In this document: piece by piece, positions 1 to 5,243 of the stretch
How positions within the stretch are numbered: the first letter of the stretch is position 1
How the letters are laid out: the number at the start of each line of letters is the position of its first letter
Source of the DNA: Xanthobacteraceae bacterium
GTDB lineage: Bacteria; Pseudomonadota; Alphaproteobacteria; Rhizobiales; Xanthobacteraceae
Length of the DNA stretch: 7,090 nt
Assembly (NCBI GenBank): GCA_030039655.1
Contig: JASHVC010000180.1
Coordinates: 1-7,090 of the forward strand
Direction: 5' to 3'
Position numbers and translations under genes: made by a program
The notes under the pieces: model-generated
Seen by the model: only the letters and a program-made list of their open reading frames with translations
What the model was told of the DNA's origin: nothing
Databases searched by the model: none

Positions 1-258
1 TCGCCCAAGGCTTGGCGGGGCCGCCCTTTATCTCTTCCTGAGCAAGTCCGGTCCCTTGCGATGTTGGCTCACTATTGGCGAATTGTGTTTGCGGGCGTTG
101 GTGTCTGCGACGCCTTGGTGTTCCATCGCATCGGGGGAGCGATCGTTGCCCTTATGGTCATCGCGATAATGGACATTTTTGAAATTTTTGATGATCGCGC
201 CAGGCGCAAGCGAGGGACCGAAGATGCGCTGCATACATTGACGACGCCGGAGGCGTGA
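1..258 (+). CDS. Possible 3' end of an unidentified gene, or small membrane protein
   Basis: The frame is open from the left edge to a TGA at 256-258, about 85 codons, so it could be the tail of a gene that starts outside the window. The first internal ATG is at 61 and would give 65 residues, but no Shine-Dalgarno sequence precedes it. From that ATG, residues of roughly 24-42 (RIGGAIVALMVIAIMDIF) form one hydrophobic stretch that could cross the membrane. A charged tail with DDRARRKR follows. I do not recognise a family. Third-position composition is less GC-rich than in the clear genes further right, which argues against a well-expressed conserved gene. Minus-strand frames also run through this stretch but look less protein-like. 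It may be non-coding. Confidence 0.22.
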   Translation, partial: SPKAWRGRPLSLPEQVRSLAMLAHYWRIVFAGVGVCDALVFHRIGGAIVALMVIAIMDIFEIFDDRARRKRGTEDALHTLTTPEA

Positions 259-332
259 AACGCCCTCGGCTGCCTGCAGTGCCGCACGGTGGCTAGAAGT
301 GGATCGTCAGCGCCGCGCAGATCGCGGCGCCG

Positions 333-488
333 TCAATTCAGTACATGCGTCACTTCGTACACAAACCGATCAACTTGGTACGAAGCTTCCCGCAAGACGG
401 CTTTACGGTGTCGACCGTCGAACCCGTACGCATCGACGGCCAACCCCAAGGCGATCCAAACAGACAGGAGCAGAAAGAGACCGCGCAT
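333..488 (-). CDS. Small secreted peptide, first of two related copies
   Basis: This 51-residue product starts MRGLFLLL. The ATG at 488 is preceded by GGAG with a 6-base spacer, which supports it over the in-frame ATG at 530. Residues 1-22 form a signal peptide: short basic start, leucine-rich core, then AVDAYG before a likely cleavage. That would leave a mature peptide of about 29 residues with a cluster of basic residues (GRHRKAVLRE). The protein aligns without gaps to the product of 662-832 over the first 38 residues, with about 20 identities by eye, including the shared RKAV and RE. The C-termini (EVTHVLN here) differ. Function is unknown: no enzyme motif, cysteine or metal site is visible. 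Paralogy and a proper ribosome site are the reasons to believe it is a gene. It could be a decaying copy. Confidence 0.5.
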   Translation of the reverse strand: MRGLFLLLSVWIALGLAVDAYGFDGRHRKAVLREASYQVDRFVYEVTHVLN

Positions 489-787
489 GGCGCGCTCCAA
501 GCAGCAGACGGCCTCCATGAAAATTGCCACGTGCCTACATCCGGCATCCGCAGCGTTGACAAATTAGGCGACGAAAGCGTTCAGGGAAACTCAAACAGTG
601 CGTTAAGGATAAGGGCCGCCGCGCGGTCGCGGAGATTGGCCCCGACCCCCGCAGGTTGGGCTCAGAAAGAGTAGGTTATTTCACCGCGACGGGCCGCGTT
701 GTACTGAAGCATTCGATATTGGTCGCTGGTTTCCCGCCAAACGGCTTTGCGGTATTGACCGCCGAATGCGGATGCGTCGATGGCTAA
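387..787. repeat. Diverged direct duplication of the small-peptide coding segment
   Basis: Bases 387-443 and 731-787 align without gaps at an offset of 344 bases, with 44 of 57 positions identical by eye (both begin TTCCCGC). They encode, on the minus strand, the end of the signal peptide and the RKAV core of the two small peptides. Many differences are silent or conservative. This fits an old local gene duplication rather than a mobile repeat. The DNA between the copies shows no insertion-sequence ends. Confidence 0.6.
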
Positions 788-832
788 CGCCACGACCACT
801 AGAGCGGAGAGCAATAGGACGAGCCGAAGCAT
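662..832 (-). CDS. Small secreted peptide, second of two related copies
   Basis: This 56-residue product starts MLRLVLLLSALVVVALA. The ATG at 832 has an upstream GGAAAGGG about five bases away, a good ribosome site; a longer frame reaching 1003 lacks such support. Residues 1-22 look like a classical signal peptide ending ASA, a standard AxA signal-peptidase I site, before FGG. The predicted mature peptide is about 34 residues, basic and tyrosine-rich (GQYRKAVWRE, then YNAARRG, ending YSF). It is a paralogue of the 333-488 product: the first 31 residues align without gaps up to the common RKAV. The signal peptide and the core are both conserved, which suggests selection for export. No known domain is recognised, and a periplasmic or secreted location is inferred. 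A 9-bp stem-loop lies in the presumed leader at 867-901. Confidence 0.55.
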   Translation of the reverse strand: MLRLVLLLSALVVVALAIDASAFGGQYRKAVWRETSDQYRMLQYNAARRGEITYSF

Positions 833-866
833 TTTTACCCTTTCCAGATCGCATCCAACAGAAAGA

Positions 867-901
867 GAGCCCCGATGCGGAGGCACACGCCTTCGGGGCT
901 C
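867..901 (-). promoter_or_regulatory. Stem-loop upstream of the second small-peptide gene
   Basis: GAGCCCCGA (867-875) pairs perfectly with TCGGGGCTC (893-901). Inside the loop AGGC (881-884) can pair with GCCT (889-892) around ACAC, so the structure is a 9-bp stem plus a 4-bp stem with a 5-base bulge. Read on the minus strand it is followed by TCTTTCTG, a weak pyrimidine tract, and ends 34 bases before the ATG at 832. It may be a leader structure or attenuator of the small-peptide gene, or a weak terminator for transcription arriving from the right. The sequence alone does not decide. Confidence 0.4.
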
Positions 902-1005
902 AACGAGAGAGAGAGGCGCGTTGTGGCAGCCTCCCTCGGTTTGTGATTGAGCAACGGCCGACAGATGAAAGCCACCGCCTTCGAGGCTTAACCTTAAAAT
1001 CAACG

Positions 1006-1206
1006 CGCGACGACTTCGCCGCCGAAGAACCCAATGATCCTAACACCGCGGACGACCGAGGCTTTTACAAAGTCGAGCTGTGGGACAAGAACTAGCTGCG
1101 CCCGACCAAGCTGATACATGCCGACAATAGGATAGACAAAACGCGGGCCGTTTTTGCCGAGGTGTCAAGCAGGACACCGGCGCGCTGTTCTCGTCTCAGT
1201 TCTTGA
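1006..1206 (+). pseudogene. Broken small gene with internal TAG (YKVE-W type small protein)
   Basis: In one plus-strand frame the sequence reads DDRGFYKVELWDKN, then TAG at 1093-1095. It continues in the same frame as LRPTK and LIHADNRIDKTRAVFAE, closing at TGA 1204-1206. From memory, this pattern (D-R-G-[FY]-Y-K-V-E-x-W, about ten residues, then L-[IL]-x-A-x-N-x-[IL]-D-K-x-R-A-x-F) matches a family of small, roughly 60-80-residue hypothetical proteins common in Bradyrhizobium; I could not search for it. No ATG, GTG or TTG lies in frame between 961 and 1035, so the start also seems lost. The C-terminal RTPARCSRLSS does not look like the usual basic tail and may follow a further frameshift. 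The left boundary is approximate. The best reading is a pseudogene; a sequencing error at the TAG is possible but would not restore the start. Confidence 0.5.
1161..1178. other. Short inverted repeat downstream of tRNA-Glu
   Basis: GGTGTC (1161-1166) and GACACC (1173-1178) are separated by six bases. On the minus strand this lies about 35 bases past the 3' end of tRNA-Glu, where a terminator would be expected. Flanking GCCG and CGGC could extend the stem with a two-base bulge. No run of T follows on either strand, so it would not be a standard intrinsic terminator. It also overlaps the broken small gene. Confidence 0.2.
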
Positions 1207-1212
1207 TTTTAT

Positions 1213-1288
1213 TGGCGCGCCCTACGGGAATCGAACCCGTGTTTCCGCCGTGAAAGGGCGATGTCCTAGACCGCTAGACGAAGGGCGC
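1213..1288 (-). tRNA. tRNA-Glu (anticodon UUC)
   Basis: The minus strand folds as a 76-base tRNA that includes an encoded CCA (1213-1215). The 7-bp acceptor stem pairs GCGCCCT (from 1288) with AGGGCGC, and the discriminator base is G. The anticodon loop CTTTCAC gives anticodon UUC, which reads GAA and GAG. The T arm carries the usual GGTTCGATTCC. The length and D-arm sequence (GTCTAGCGGTCTAGGAC) are typical of bacterial tRNA-Glu. Besides protein synthesis, charged tRNA-Glu feeds haem synthesis in many bacteria, but alphaproteobacteria normally use the ALA synthase route instead. A promoter is visible at 1329-1357. Confidence 0.96.
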
Positions 1289-1328
1289 AAGCGACGCGAA
1301 CGCAGCACGCGTCAGTAATGGCGCGCGA

Positions 1329-1357
1329 CATATAAAGTGGTTTGCCACGACCGGCAA
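1329..1357 (-). promoter_or_regulatory. Putative promoter of tRNA-Glu
   Basis: Read on the minus strand, TTGCCG (1357-1352) and TATATG (1334-1329) are separated by exactly 17 bases, a sigma-70-type arrangement. Transcription would start near 1322, about 34 bases before the mature tRNA 5' end. The -35 region lies in GCTTGCCGGT, the same ten bases found at the -35 region of the tRNA-Pro gene in this window. That match strengthens the call. Confidence 0.5.
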
Positions 1358-1407
1358 GCAAGGCTTGGCTGAGCAAGTTTTGCCGCCGGGCCTACCGCTT
1401 TCAAAGG

Positions 1408-1860
1408 CTACCATTTCCCCGTATTGGGCATCGACGTCCACGGTTCCTTGGGCGGGAGCGGTGAACCCTTCTGCAGCAGTTCGATGGAGTGCTTGTCGGG
1501 GGAACGCACGAAGGCCATGCTGCCGTCGCGCGGTGGCCGGTTTATGGTCACGCCTGCCTTCATCAGCCGATCGCATAGCGCATAGATGTCGTCGACCTCG
1601 TAGGCGAGGTGACCGAAGTAGCGAGCCTCGCCGTAATCCTCGCTGTCCCAGTTGTAGGTGAGCTCCACCAACGGCGCCTGGCGGTTGGCCGGGCCCTTGG
1701 CGACGAGGTCGCCGTCGTCAGTCGCGGCCAAAAACACCAGCGTATACTTGTTCTTCTCGTCGGTCCGGCGGCGAACCTCCTTGAGGCCGAGCTTGTTGCA
1801 ATAAAAATCGAGCGCCGCGTCGAGATTGCGAACGCGCAGCATCGTGTGCAGATATCGCAT
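1408..1860 (-). CDS. gloA: Lactoylglutathione lyase (glyoxalase I), VOC family
   Basis: The 150-residue product begins [20 protein letters not shown], the classic glyoxalase I opening. The enzyme isomerises the hemithioacetal of methylglyoxal and glutathione to S-lactoylglutathione in the cytoplasm, the first step of methylglyoxal detoxification. The four expected metal ligands are visible: His5, Glu66 (LVELTYNW), His84 ([10 protein letters not shown]) and Glu127 (SIELLQK). They match the E. coli GloA pattern (His5, Glu56, His74, Glu122). The protein is somewhat longer than E. coli GloA (135 residues), with extra residues at about 46-62 before the second ligand. The ATG at 1860 is supported by GGAG eight bases upstream. 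It is transcribed divergently from the Sir2 gene across 87 bases. VOC proteins are diverse, so the substrate is inferred, but conserved ligands and N-terminus make GloA likely. Confidence 0.88.
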   Translation of the reverse strand: MRYLHTMLRVRNLDAALDFYCNKLGLKEVRRRTDEKNKYTLVFLAATDDGDLVAKGPANRQAPLVELTYNWDSEDYGEARYFGHLAYEVDDIYALCDRLMKAGVTINRPPRDGSMAFVRSPDKHSIELLQKGSPLPPKEPWTSMPNTGKW

Positions 1861-1901
1861 GGTTGGATCTCCACTGCTGTCAATCTGGCCGGATGTACCG
1901 T

Positions 1902-1918
1902 TTGGTCCCTGAGACCAA
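1902..1918. promoter_or_regulatory. Inverted repeat in the divergent gloA/sir2 gap, possible operator
   Basis: TTGGTC (1902-1907) and GACCAA (1913-1918) form a perfect 6-bp dyad around a 5-base centre. It lies between the divergent starts at 1860 and 1948, directly next to TATAAA (1921-1926), which could act as the -10 of the sir2 promoter. Its reverse reads TTTATA and could serve the other direction. No convincing -35 pairs with it. Half-sites of the TTGGT/ACCAA kind occur in GntR-family operators such as PdhR, but the spacing differs here, so no regulator is named. Confidence 0.35.
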
Positions 1919-1947
1919 GGTATAAAGAACGCAATAGGTTACGAACC

Positions 1948-2712
1948 ATGATCGCTCCCGATCTCGGTACCGCCACAGCGCGCTTGCAGGAGATGATACA
2001 CGAAGCCAACACCGTCGTGCCATTTACCGGGGCGGGCATCTCAACCGAGTCCGGGATCCCGGACTTTCGCTCCCCCGGCGGGCTTTGGACCAAGAACCGG
2101 CCCATCCCATTCGACGAATTCCTGGCGAGCCAGGAAGCGCGCAACGAATCCTGGCGGCGCCGCTTTGCCATGAGCGACCAATTCGGGGACGCCAAGCCGG
2201 CGAGGGGACACCGCGCGCTAGCGAGCCTCTATCGCGTGGGCAAAGTGCCGGCCGTCATTACGCAAAACATCGACAATCTCCATCAATCCTCCGGCATTGC
2301 CGCCGAACACGTCGTCGAACTGCATGGCAACACCACCTATGCGGCGTGCTTGGATTGCGCAGACCGTTACGAGCTGTCGTGGGTGCGCCAGCGGATGGAA
2401 GCGGCAAACGGCTGTGCGCCCGATTGCCCGGCCTGCGGGGGCTTTATCAAGACGGCGACCGTTTCATTCGGACAAGCCATGCCAGATGCAGCAATGCAGC
2501 GTGCTCAAGACCTTACGCTCAGTTGCGATCTGTTTCTGGCGATCGGCTCGTCGCTTGTGGTCTGGCCGGCGGCGGGATTTCCATTGATGGCGAAGCGCAA
2601 TGGCGCTCGGCTCATCATCATCAATCGTGAGGTAACCGAATTCGACGAGATGGCCGATCTGGTGGTGCGTCAGGACATCGGAACGGTACTAGAGCCCTTC
2701 ATCGTCCATTGA
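1948..2712 (+). CDS. Sir2-family NAD-dependent protein deacylase (sirtuin)
   Basis: This 254-residue sirtuin removes acyl groups from lysines using NAD+, giving nicotinamide and O-acetyl-ADP-ribose; it is cytoplasmic. Motifs in order are GAGISTESGIPDFR (28-41, NAD binding), TQNIDNLH (105-112), HG with catalytic His126 (ELHGN), a zinc site formed by Cys134, Cys137, Cys160 and Cys163, and GSSLVVWPA (200-208). All key residues are present. The Tyr-x-x-Arg pair that marks desuccinylase-type sirtuins such as E. coli CobB is not evident after the first motif, so deacetylation is the safer guess. The frame is open 113 codons further upstream, but that part runs antisense through gloA and is not protein-like. 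The ATG at 1948 gives a normal sirtuin N-terminus, though its ribosome site (AGG about ten bases away) is weak. Confidence 0.93.
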   Translation: MIAPDLGTATARLQEMIHEANTVVPFTGAGISTESGIPDFRSPGGLWTKNRPIPFDEFLASQEARNESWRRRFAMSDQFGDAKPARGHRALASLYRVGKVPAVITQNIDNLHQSSGIAAEHVVELHGNTTYAACLDCADRYELSWVRQRMEAANGCAPDCPACGGFIKTATVSFGQAMPDAAMQRAQDLTLSCDLFLAIGSSLVVWPAAGFPLMAKRNGARLIIINREVTEFDEMADLVVRQDIGTVLEPFIVH

Positions 2713-2827
2713 ATTTTTGCGCTTCTCCACTTTGTTCACAGGCAAAACACGCTTTTGGGCCGGTGTTGTATTTTTGTCCTATGCCGCCGAGGGTCTGATG
2801 TTATCTTGAAATCACGAGATTCGTAAC

Positions 2828-2842
2828 GCGCCCGGGGGGCGC
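2828..2842. other. GC-rich hairpin in the leader of the cold-shock gene
   Basis: GCGCCC (2828-2833) pairs with GGGCGC (2837-2842) around GGG. It lies about 27 bases before the ATG at 2870, in the 157-base gap after the sirtuin gene. Structured 5' leaders that change with temperature are known for cold-shock genes such as E. coli cspA, but a hairpin this stable would not melt readily. I found no promoter in the gap that I would trust: TTATCT at 2801-2806 lacks a matching -35. Confidence 0.25.
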
Positions 2843-2869
2843 CAGAATAACGGCCGTAGCCGAGGCGTC

Positions 2870-3457
2870 ATGGCGTCTGACGGGTTTGATCCAAAAGAGA
2901 ATAGGCCGGAACAAGATCCCGGTGTCGACCTCACCAATGAGTCGACAGCTGGCGCGATTGAGGTCTCCGGCGTCATCAAGTGGTTTGACGTAGCCAAGGG
3001 CTACGGCTTCATGGTGCCGGACAATGGCATGCCGGACGTGCTCTTGCACGTGACCTGCCTCCGGCGCGACGGTTTTCAAACTGCTTACGAAGGTGCTCGC
3101 GTCGTCTGCGAGGTGCTGCCGCGGCCGAAGGGTCTGCAGGCCTTCCGCATCGTCTCCATGGATGATTCGACGGCCATCCATCCGATGCAGATGCCGCCGC
3201 CGCGGACTCATGTTAGTGTCACCCCGACAAGCGGTCTCGAGCGAGCACAAGTGAAATGGTTCAATCGCCTTCGCGGGTTCGGGTTTGTCACGCGCGGCGA
3301 CAACACGCCGGATATTTTCGTCCATATGGAAACGCTGCGCCGCTACGGTCTGGCCGAACTACGACCGGGGCAGTTTGTGATGGTGCGCTATGGACCGGGT
3401 CCCAAAGGCTTGATGGCGACCGAGGTCCGCCCCGAGGGCGCACCCATGCCGCACTAG
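2870..3457 (+). CDS. Double cold-shock-domain protein (CspA family, tandem CSD)
   Basis: The 195-residue protein carries two cold-shock domains, each a small beta-barrel that binds single-stranded RNA or DNA. Domain 1 covers about residues 32-97, with KWF (37-39), RNP1 KGYGFM (43-48) and RNP2-like VLLH (57-60). Domain 2 covers about 125-187, with KWF (129-131), RNP1 RGFGFV (135-140) and RNP2 IFVH (149-152). A proline-rich linker (about 105-122) joins them, and a polar 30-residue tail precedes the first. Single-domain Csp proteins are about 70 residues; the duplicated form is well known in alphaproteobacteria. The ATG at 2870 follows GAGG four bases upstream. It probably acts as a cytoplasmic RNA chaperone in cold or stationary-phase adaptation. 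The DUF192 gene follows after 41 bases on the same strand and may be co-transcribed. Confidence 0.92.
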   Translation: MASDGFDPKENRPEQDPGVDLTNESTAGAIEVSGVIKWFDVAKGYGFMVPDNGMPDVLLHVTCLRRDGFQTAYEGARVVCEVLPRPKGLQAFRIVSMDDSTAIHPMQMPPPRTHVSVTPTSGLERAQVKWFNRLRGFGFVTRGDNTPDIFVHMETLRRYGLAELRPGQFVMVRYGPGPKGLMATEVRPEGAPMPH

Positions 3458-3485
3458 CGGCCCCTAAAGCTTTCCTTTTGTCGCC

Positions 3486-3490
3486 AGGAG
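3486..3490 (+). promoter_or_regulatory. Shine-Dalgarno AGGAG that selects a TTG start
   Basis: AGGAG lies eight bases before TTG at 3499. No ATG occurs in this frame between the end of the cold-shock gene and the DUF192 domain. The other in-frame TTG, at 3478, has no ribosome site. The chosen start puts a basic residue directly before the hydrophobic signal core. Confidence 0.6.
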
Positions 3491-3498
3491 CGTGGGCC

Positions 3499-3954
3499 TT
3501 GCGCCTTACCGCGGCCTTGCTCTTGGCTGCCTGGGCTGGACTCGTCGCTCTGGCACCCTCCGCCCATGCCGGCGGGCAAGCGACCATCGAGATCGTCTCC
3601 AAGAACGGCGTCCATCCGTTCAGCGTTGAGCTTGCGACTAACGATGCGGAACGGGAACGAGGCTTGATGTTCCGCAAATCCATGCCCGAAGGTCAGGGCA
3701 TGCTGTTCGATTTCAAGCGTGACAGCCCGGTCTCGTTTTGGATGCATAACACTTACATCTCGTTGGACATGATCTTCATCGCCAGCGATGGACGCATCGT
3801 ACACATCGTCGAAAACGCCAAACCGCTGTCGGACGATCTCATTCCCTCCGGCGGTCCGGTCCGTGCTGTGCTCGAGGTGATTGCGGGTACGGCGCAGAAG
3901 CTTGGCATTGCGGAGGGTGACCGCGTGACCGGCTCTATCTTCAGCGCGCACTGA
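3499..3954 (+). CDS. Exported DUF192 domain protein
   Basis: With the TTG start at 3499 the product has 151 residues. Residues 1-24 form a signal peptide (RLTAALLLAAWAGLVALAP, then SAHA before GGQA), so the protein is predicted to be periplasmic. The rest is one DUF192 domain (about 40-147): VELATNDAERERGLMFR, FWMHNTYISLDMIFI and the C-terminal VLEVIAGTAQKLGIAEGD are its conserved blocks. The biochemical role of DUF192 is not established. An ATG-initiated frame from 3256 overlaps the cold-shock gene and reads as shadow sequence until the signal peptide, so I reject it. The gene follows the cold-shock gene by 41 bases with no visible terminator, suggesting one transcript. It converges on the TctC gene with a gap of only nine bases. 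Confidence 0.88.
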   Translation: MRLTAALLLAAWAGLVALAPSAHAGGQATIEIVSKNGVHPFSVELATNDAERERGLMFRKSMPEGQGMLFDFKRDSPVSFWMHNTYISLDMIFIASDGRIVHIVENAKPLSDDLIPSGGPVRAVLEVIAGTAQKLGIAEGDRVTGSIFSAH

Positions 3955-3963
3955 GCCTACGCA

Positions 3964-5016
3964 CTACTTTTCCCCGCCCTGGCCCAGCTGGTAGATGGCG
4001 GTAAGCCGCTTCTTGATAGTCGGCGGTATGGCGTAAGCTTGGGCGATCAGTTCGGCGATCGTCTCCCCGCTCTTGGCGTCGCTGCATTCGAGCCGCGCCT
4101 TCTCGCAATCGCTGAGGAACGCCGGATCGGCGAAAGTCTGCATCATCGCGGTGCGCAACGCAGCGAGCCGATCGGCCGGTACGCCCGGTGGCGCGGCGAA
4201 GGGCCGGCCGAGGCCGAGTTGCGCCGACGCGGCGCTGAGCAGGGCCTTGTCGTCGTCGCTCTTGAGCAGATCGAGCGCGAACGGGATGCCGGCAAGCTCC
4301 GGATGCGGCTTCAGCCCGTATTGGAAAAGGACGCGTACCAGGTGGTCGGGCACCCAGCGCGGACGCGAGGTCTTCAGGCTCGACCAGAACGGGGAAGGCA
4401 TGGCTTCGACTTCGCCGTTCTCCATGGCCAGCAGAATTTCGTTCTGGCCCGGATAGCCGGTGATGAAGTGCGCCTTCAGCCCGAGGATTTCGTTGAAGAT
4501 CCGACCATACAGGACTGGCGTCGATCCCGCGCCGGCACCGCCAGCCACGAACTCGCGGGTCTGGGCGTCATGAAGGTCCGCAATCTTCGAGGTGTGCCAG
4601 ACAATATACATGGCGACCTCGCTGGTCGGCGAGCCGAGCCAGTTCAGCTTCAGAGGGTCGAATTGGGCCTGCCGGTTGCCGAAGAGGGGTTCGAACGGCA
4701 CTGTGTTTTGACTGATGCCAATGACGGTGCCGTCGTGATCGGCCAAGTTGTACAGATGGTTGACCGCGCCAAGCCCGCCACCGGCGGGCATGTTCTGCGG
4801 CACAATGGTGGGGTTGCCGGGCACATGATCGCCGAGATGCTTGGCGACCGCCCGGGCATAGACATCGTATCCGCCGCCGACCGATGCGCTGATGATCAGC
4901 CGCAGTTCCTTGCCACGGTAGAACTCCGCAACCGGATCGGCCCGCGCGGTGCGAGTGGAGAGGCCCCCGAGCACGAGCGCCAAAACGCCGATGGTTAAGG
5001 CAAGCCGAATAAGCAT
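3964..5016 (-). CDS. TctC/Bug-family periplasmic solute-binding protein
   Basis: The ATG at 5016 gives 350 residues; an in-frame TTG at 5025 would add three (MPD), and neither has a strong ribosome site. Residues 1-26 are a signal peptide (MLIRLALTIGVLALVLGGLS, ending TARA before DP). The mature protein has the family's early block (YRGKELRLIISASVGGGYDV, with Y where many members have T, followed by YARAVAKHL) and the second block NMPAGGGLGAVNHLY (75-89). Such proteins bind small carboxylates in the periplasm for tripartite tricarboxylate transporters. The membrane partners TctA and TctB are absent here, as is common for orphan Bug receptors. Cys304 and Cys311 could form a disulphide. The ligand cannot be read from sequence. 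An exported ThDP enzyme lies 0.7 kb away on the other strand; a functional link is speculative. Confidence 0.88.
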   Translation of the reverse strand: MLIRLALTIGVLALVLGGLSTRTARADPVAEFYRGKELRLIISASVGGGYDVYARAVAKHLGDHVPGNPTIVPQNMPAGGGLGAVNHLYNLADHDGTVIGISQNTVPFEPLFGNRQAQFDPLKLNWLGSPTSEVAMYIVWHTSKIADLHDAQTREFVAGGAGAGSTPVLYGRIFNEILGLKAHFITGYPGQNEILLAMENGEVEAMPSPFWSSLKTSRPRWVPDHLVRVLFQYGLKPHPELAGIPFALDLLKSDDDKALLSAASAQLGLGRPFAAPPGVPADRLAALRTAMMQTFADPAFLSDCEKARLECSDAKSGETIAELIAQAYAIPPTIKKRLTAIYQLGQGGEK

Positions 5017-5080
5017 GTCGGGCAAACTCGATGGCGTAGGCCCGCTACTGTGACACGGTTCGCAAGGTCCGGACAGGCGC

Positions 5081-5109
5081 TTGCCGGTGTTAGGGGAAGC
5101 GTGTATCCG
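5081..5109 (+). promoter_or_regulatory. Putative promoter of tRNA-Pro
   Basis: TTGCCG (5081-5086), a 17-base spacer and TATCCG (5104-5109) precede the tRNA. Transcription would begin near 5116, leaving a leader of about seven bases. The -35 context GCTTGCCGGT is identical to that of the tRNA-Glu promoter at 1352-1357, and the spacer has the same length. The -10 is a weak match. Confidence 0.42.
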
Positions 5110-5122
5110 AAGGCGAACCCGG

Positions 5123-5199
5123 CGGGGTATGGCGCAGTCTGGTAGCGCGGTAGTTTTGGGTACTACAGGTCGCAGGTTCGAATCCTGCTGCCCCGACCA
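5123..5199 (+). tRNA. tRNA-Pro (anticodon UGG)
   Basis: The 77-base gene includes an encoded CCA (5197-5199). The acceptor stem pairs CGGGGTA with TGCCCCG (one T-G pair), and the discriminator base is A. The anticodon stem GTAGT/ACTAC closes the loop TTTGGGT, giving anticodon UGG for proline codons. The T arm holds GGTTCGAATCC. The 3' end is intact and no second copy of it occurs in the window, so no integrated element is indicated at this tRNA. Confidence 0.96.
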
Positions 5200-5243
5200 T
5201 CCGCCTTCGCTTTGTATGTCGCTGGCTGAGAAAAGCTCTCTTC

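Noticed and set aside
345..674. Plus-strand open frame of 109 codons
   Set aside because: It is antisense to the first small-peptide gene and has no ribosome site or recognisable motif, whereas the minus-strand genes show paralogy and signal peptides.
904..913. GAGAGAGAGA dinucleotide run as a meaningful repeat
   Set aside because: It is a short simple-sequence tract, easily arising by chance, with no associated structure.
1878..1883. TGTCAA, read on the minus strand as TTGACA, a perfect -35
   Set aside because: It lies so close to the gloA start that a matching -10 would fall at or inside the gene.
1609..1947. N-terminal extension of the sirtuin by 113 codons
   Set aside because: The extension is antisense through gloA and the shared gap, lacks sirtuin features, and the ATG at 1948 gives the normal family start.
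1563..2195. Minus-strand open frame of 210 codons over gloA and sir2
   Set aside because: It overlaps two well-supported genes in other frames and its translation is low-complexity Arg/Ser/Thr-rich shadow sequence.
2743..2757. CAAAA/TTTTG hairpin after the sirtuin gene as a terminator
   Set aside because: The 5-bp stem is almost entirely A-T and would be too unstable; no T-run follows.
4039..4998. Plus-strand open frame of 319 codons
   Set aside because: It lies wholly antisense to the TctC gene, whose signal peptide and family motifs are clear. The frame is a by-product of GC-rich codon use and shows no domain.
5176..5199. tRNA-Pro 3' end as an integration site
   Set aside because: No second copy of the tRNA 3' end and no integrase gene is visible in the window.
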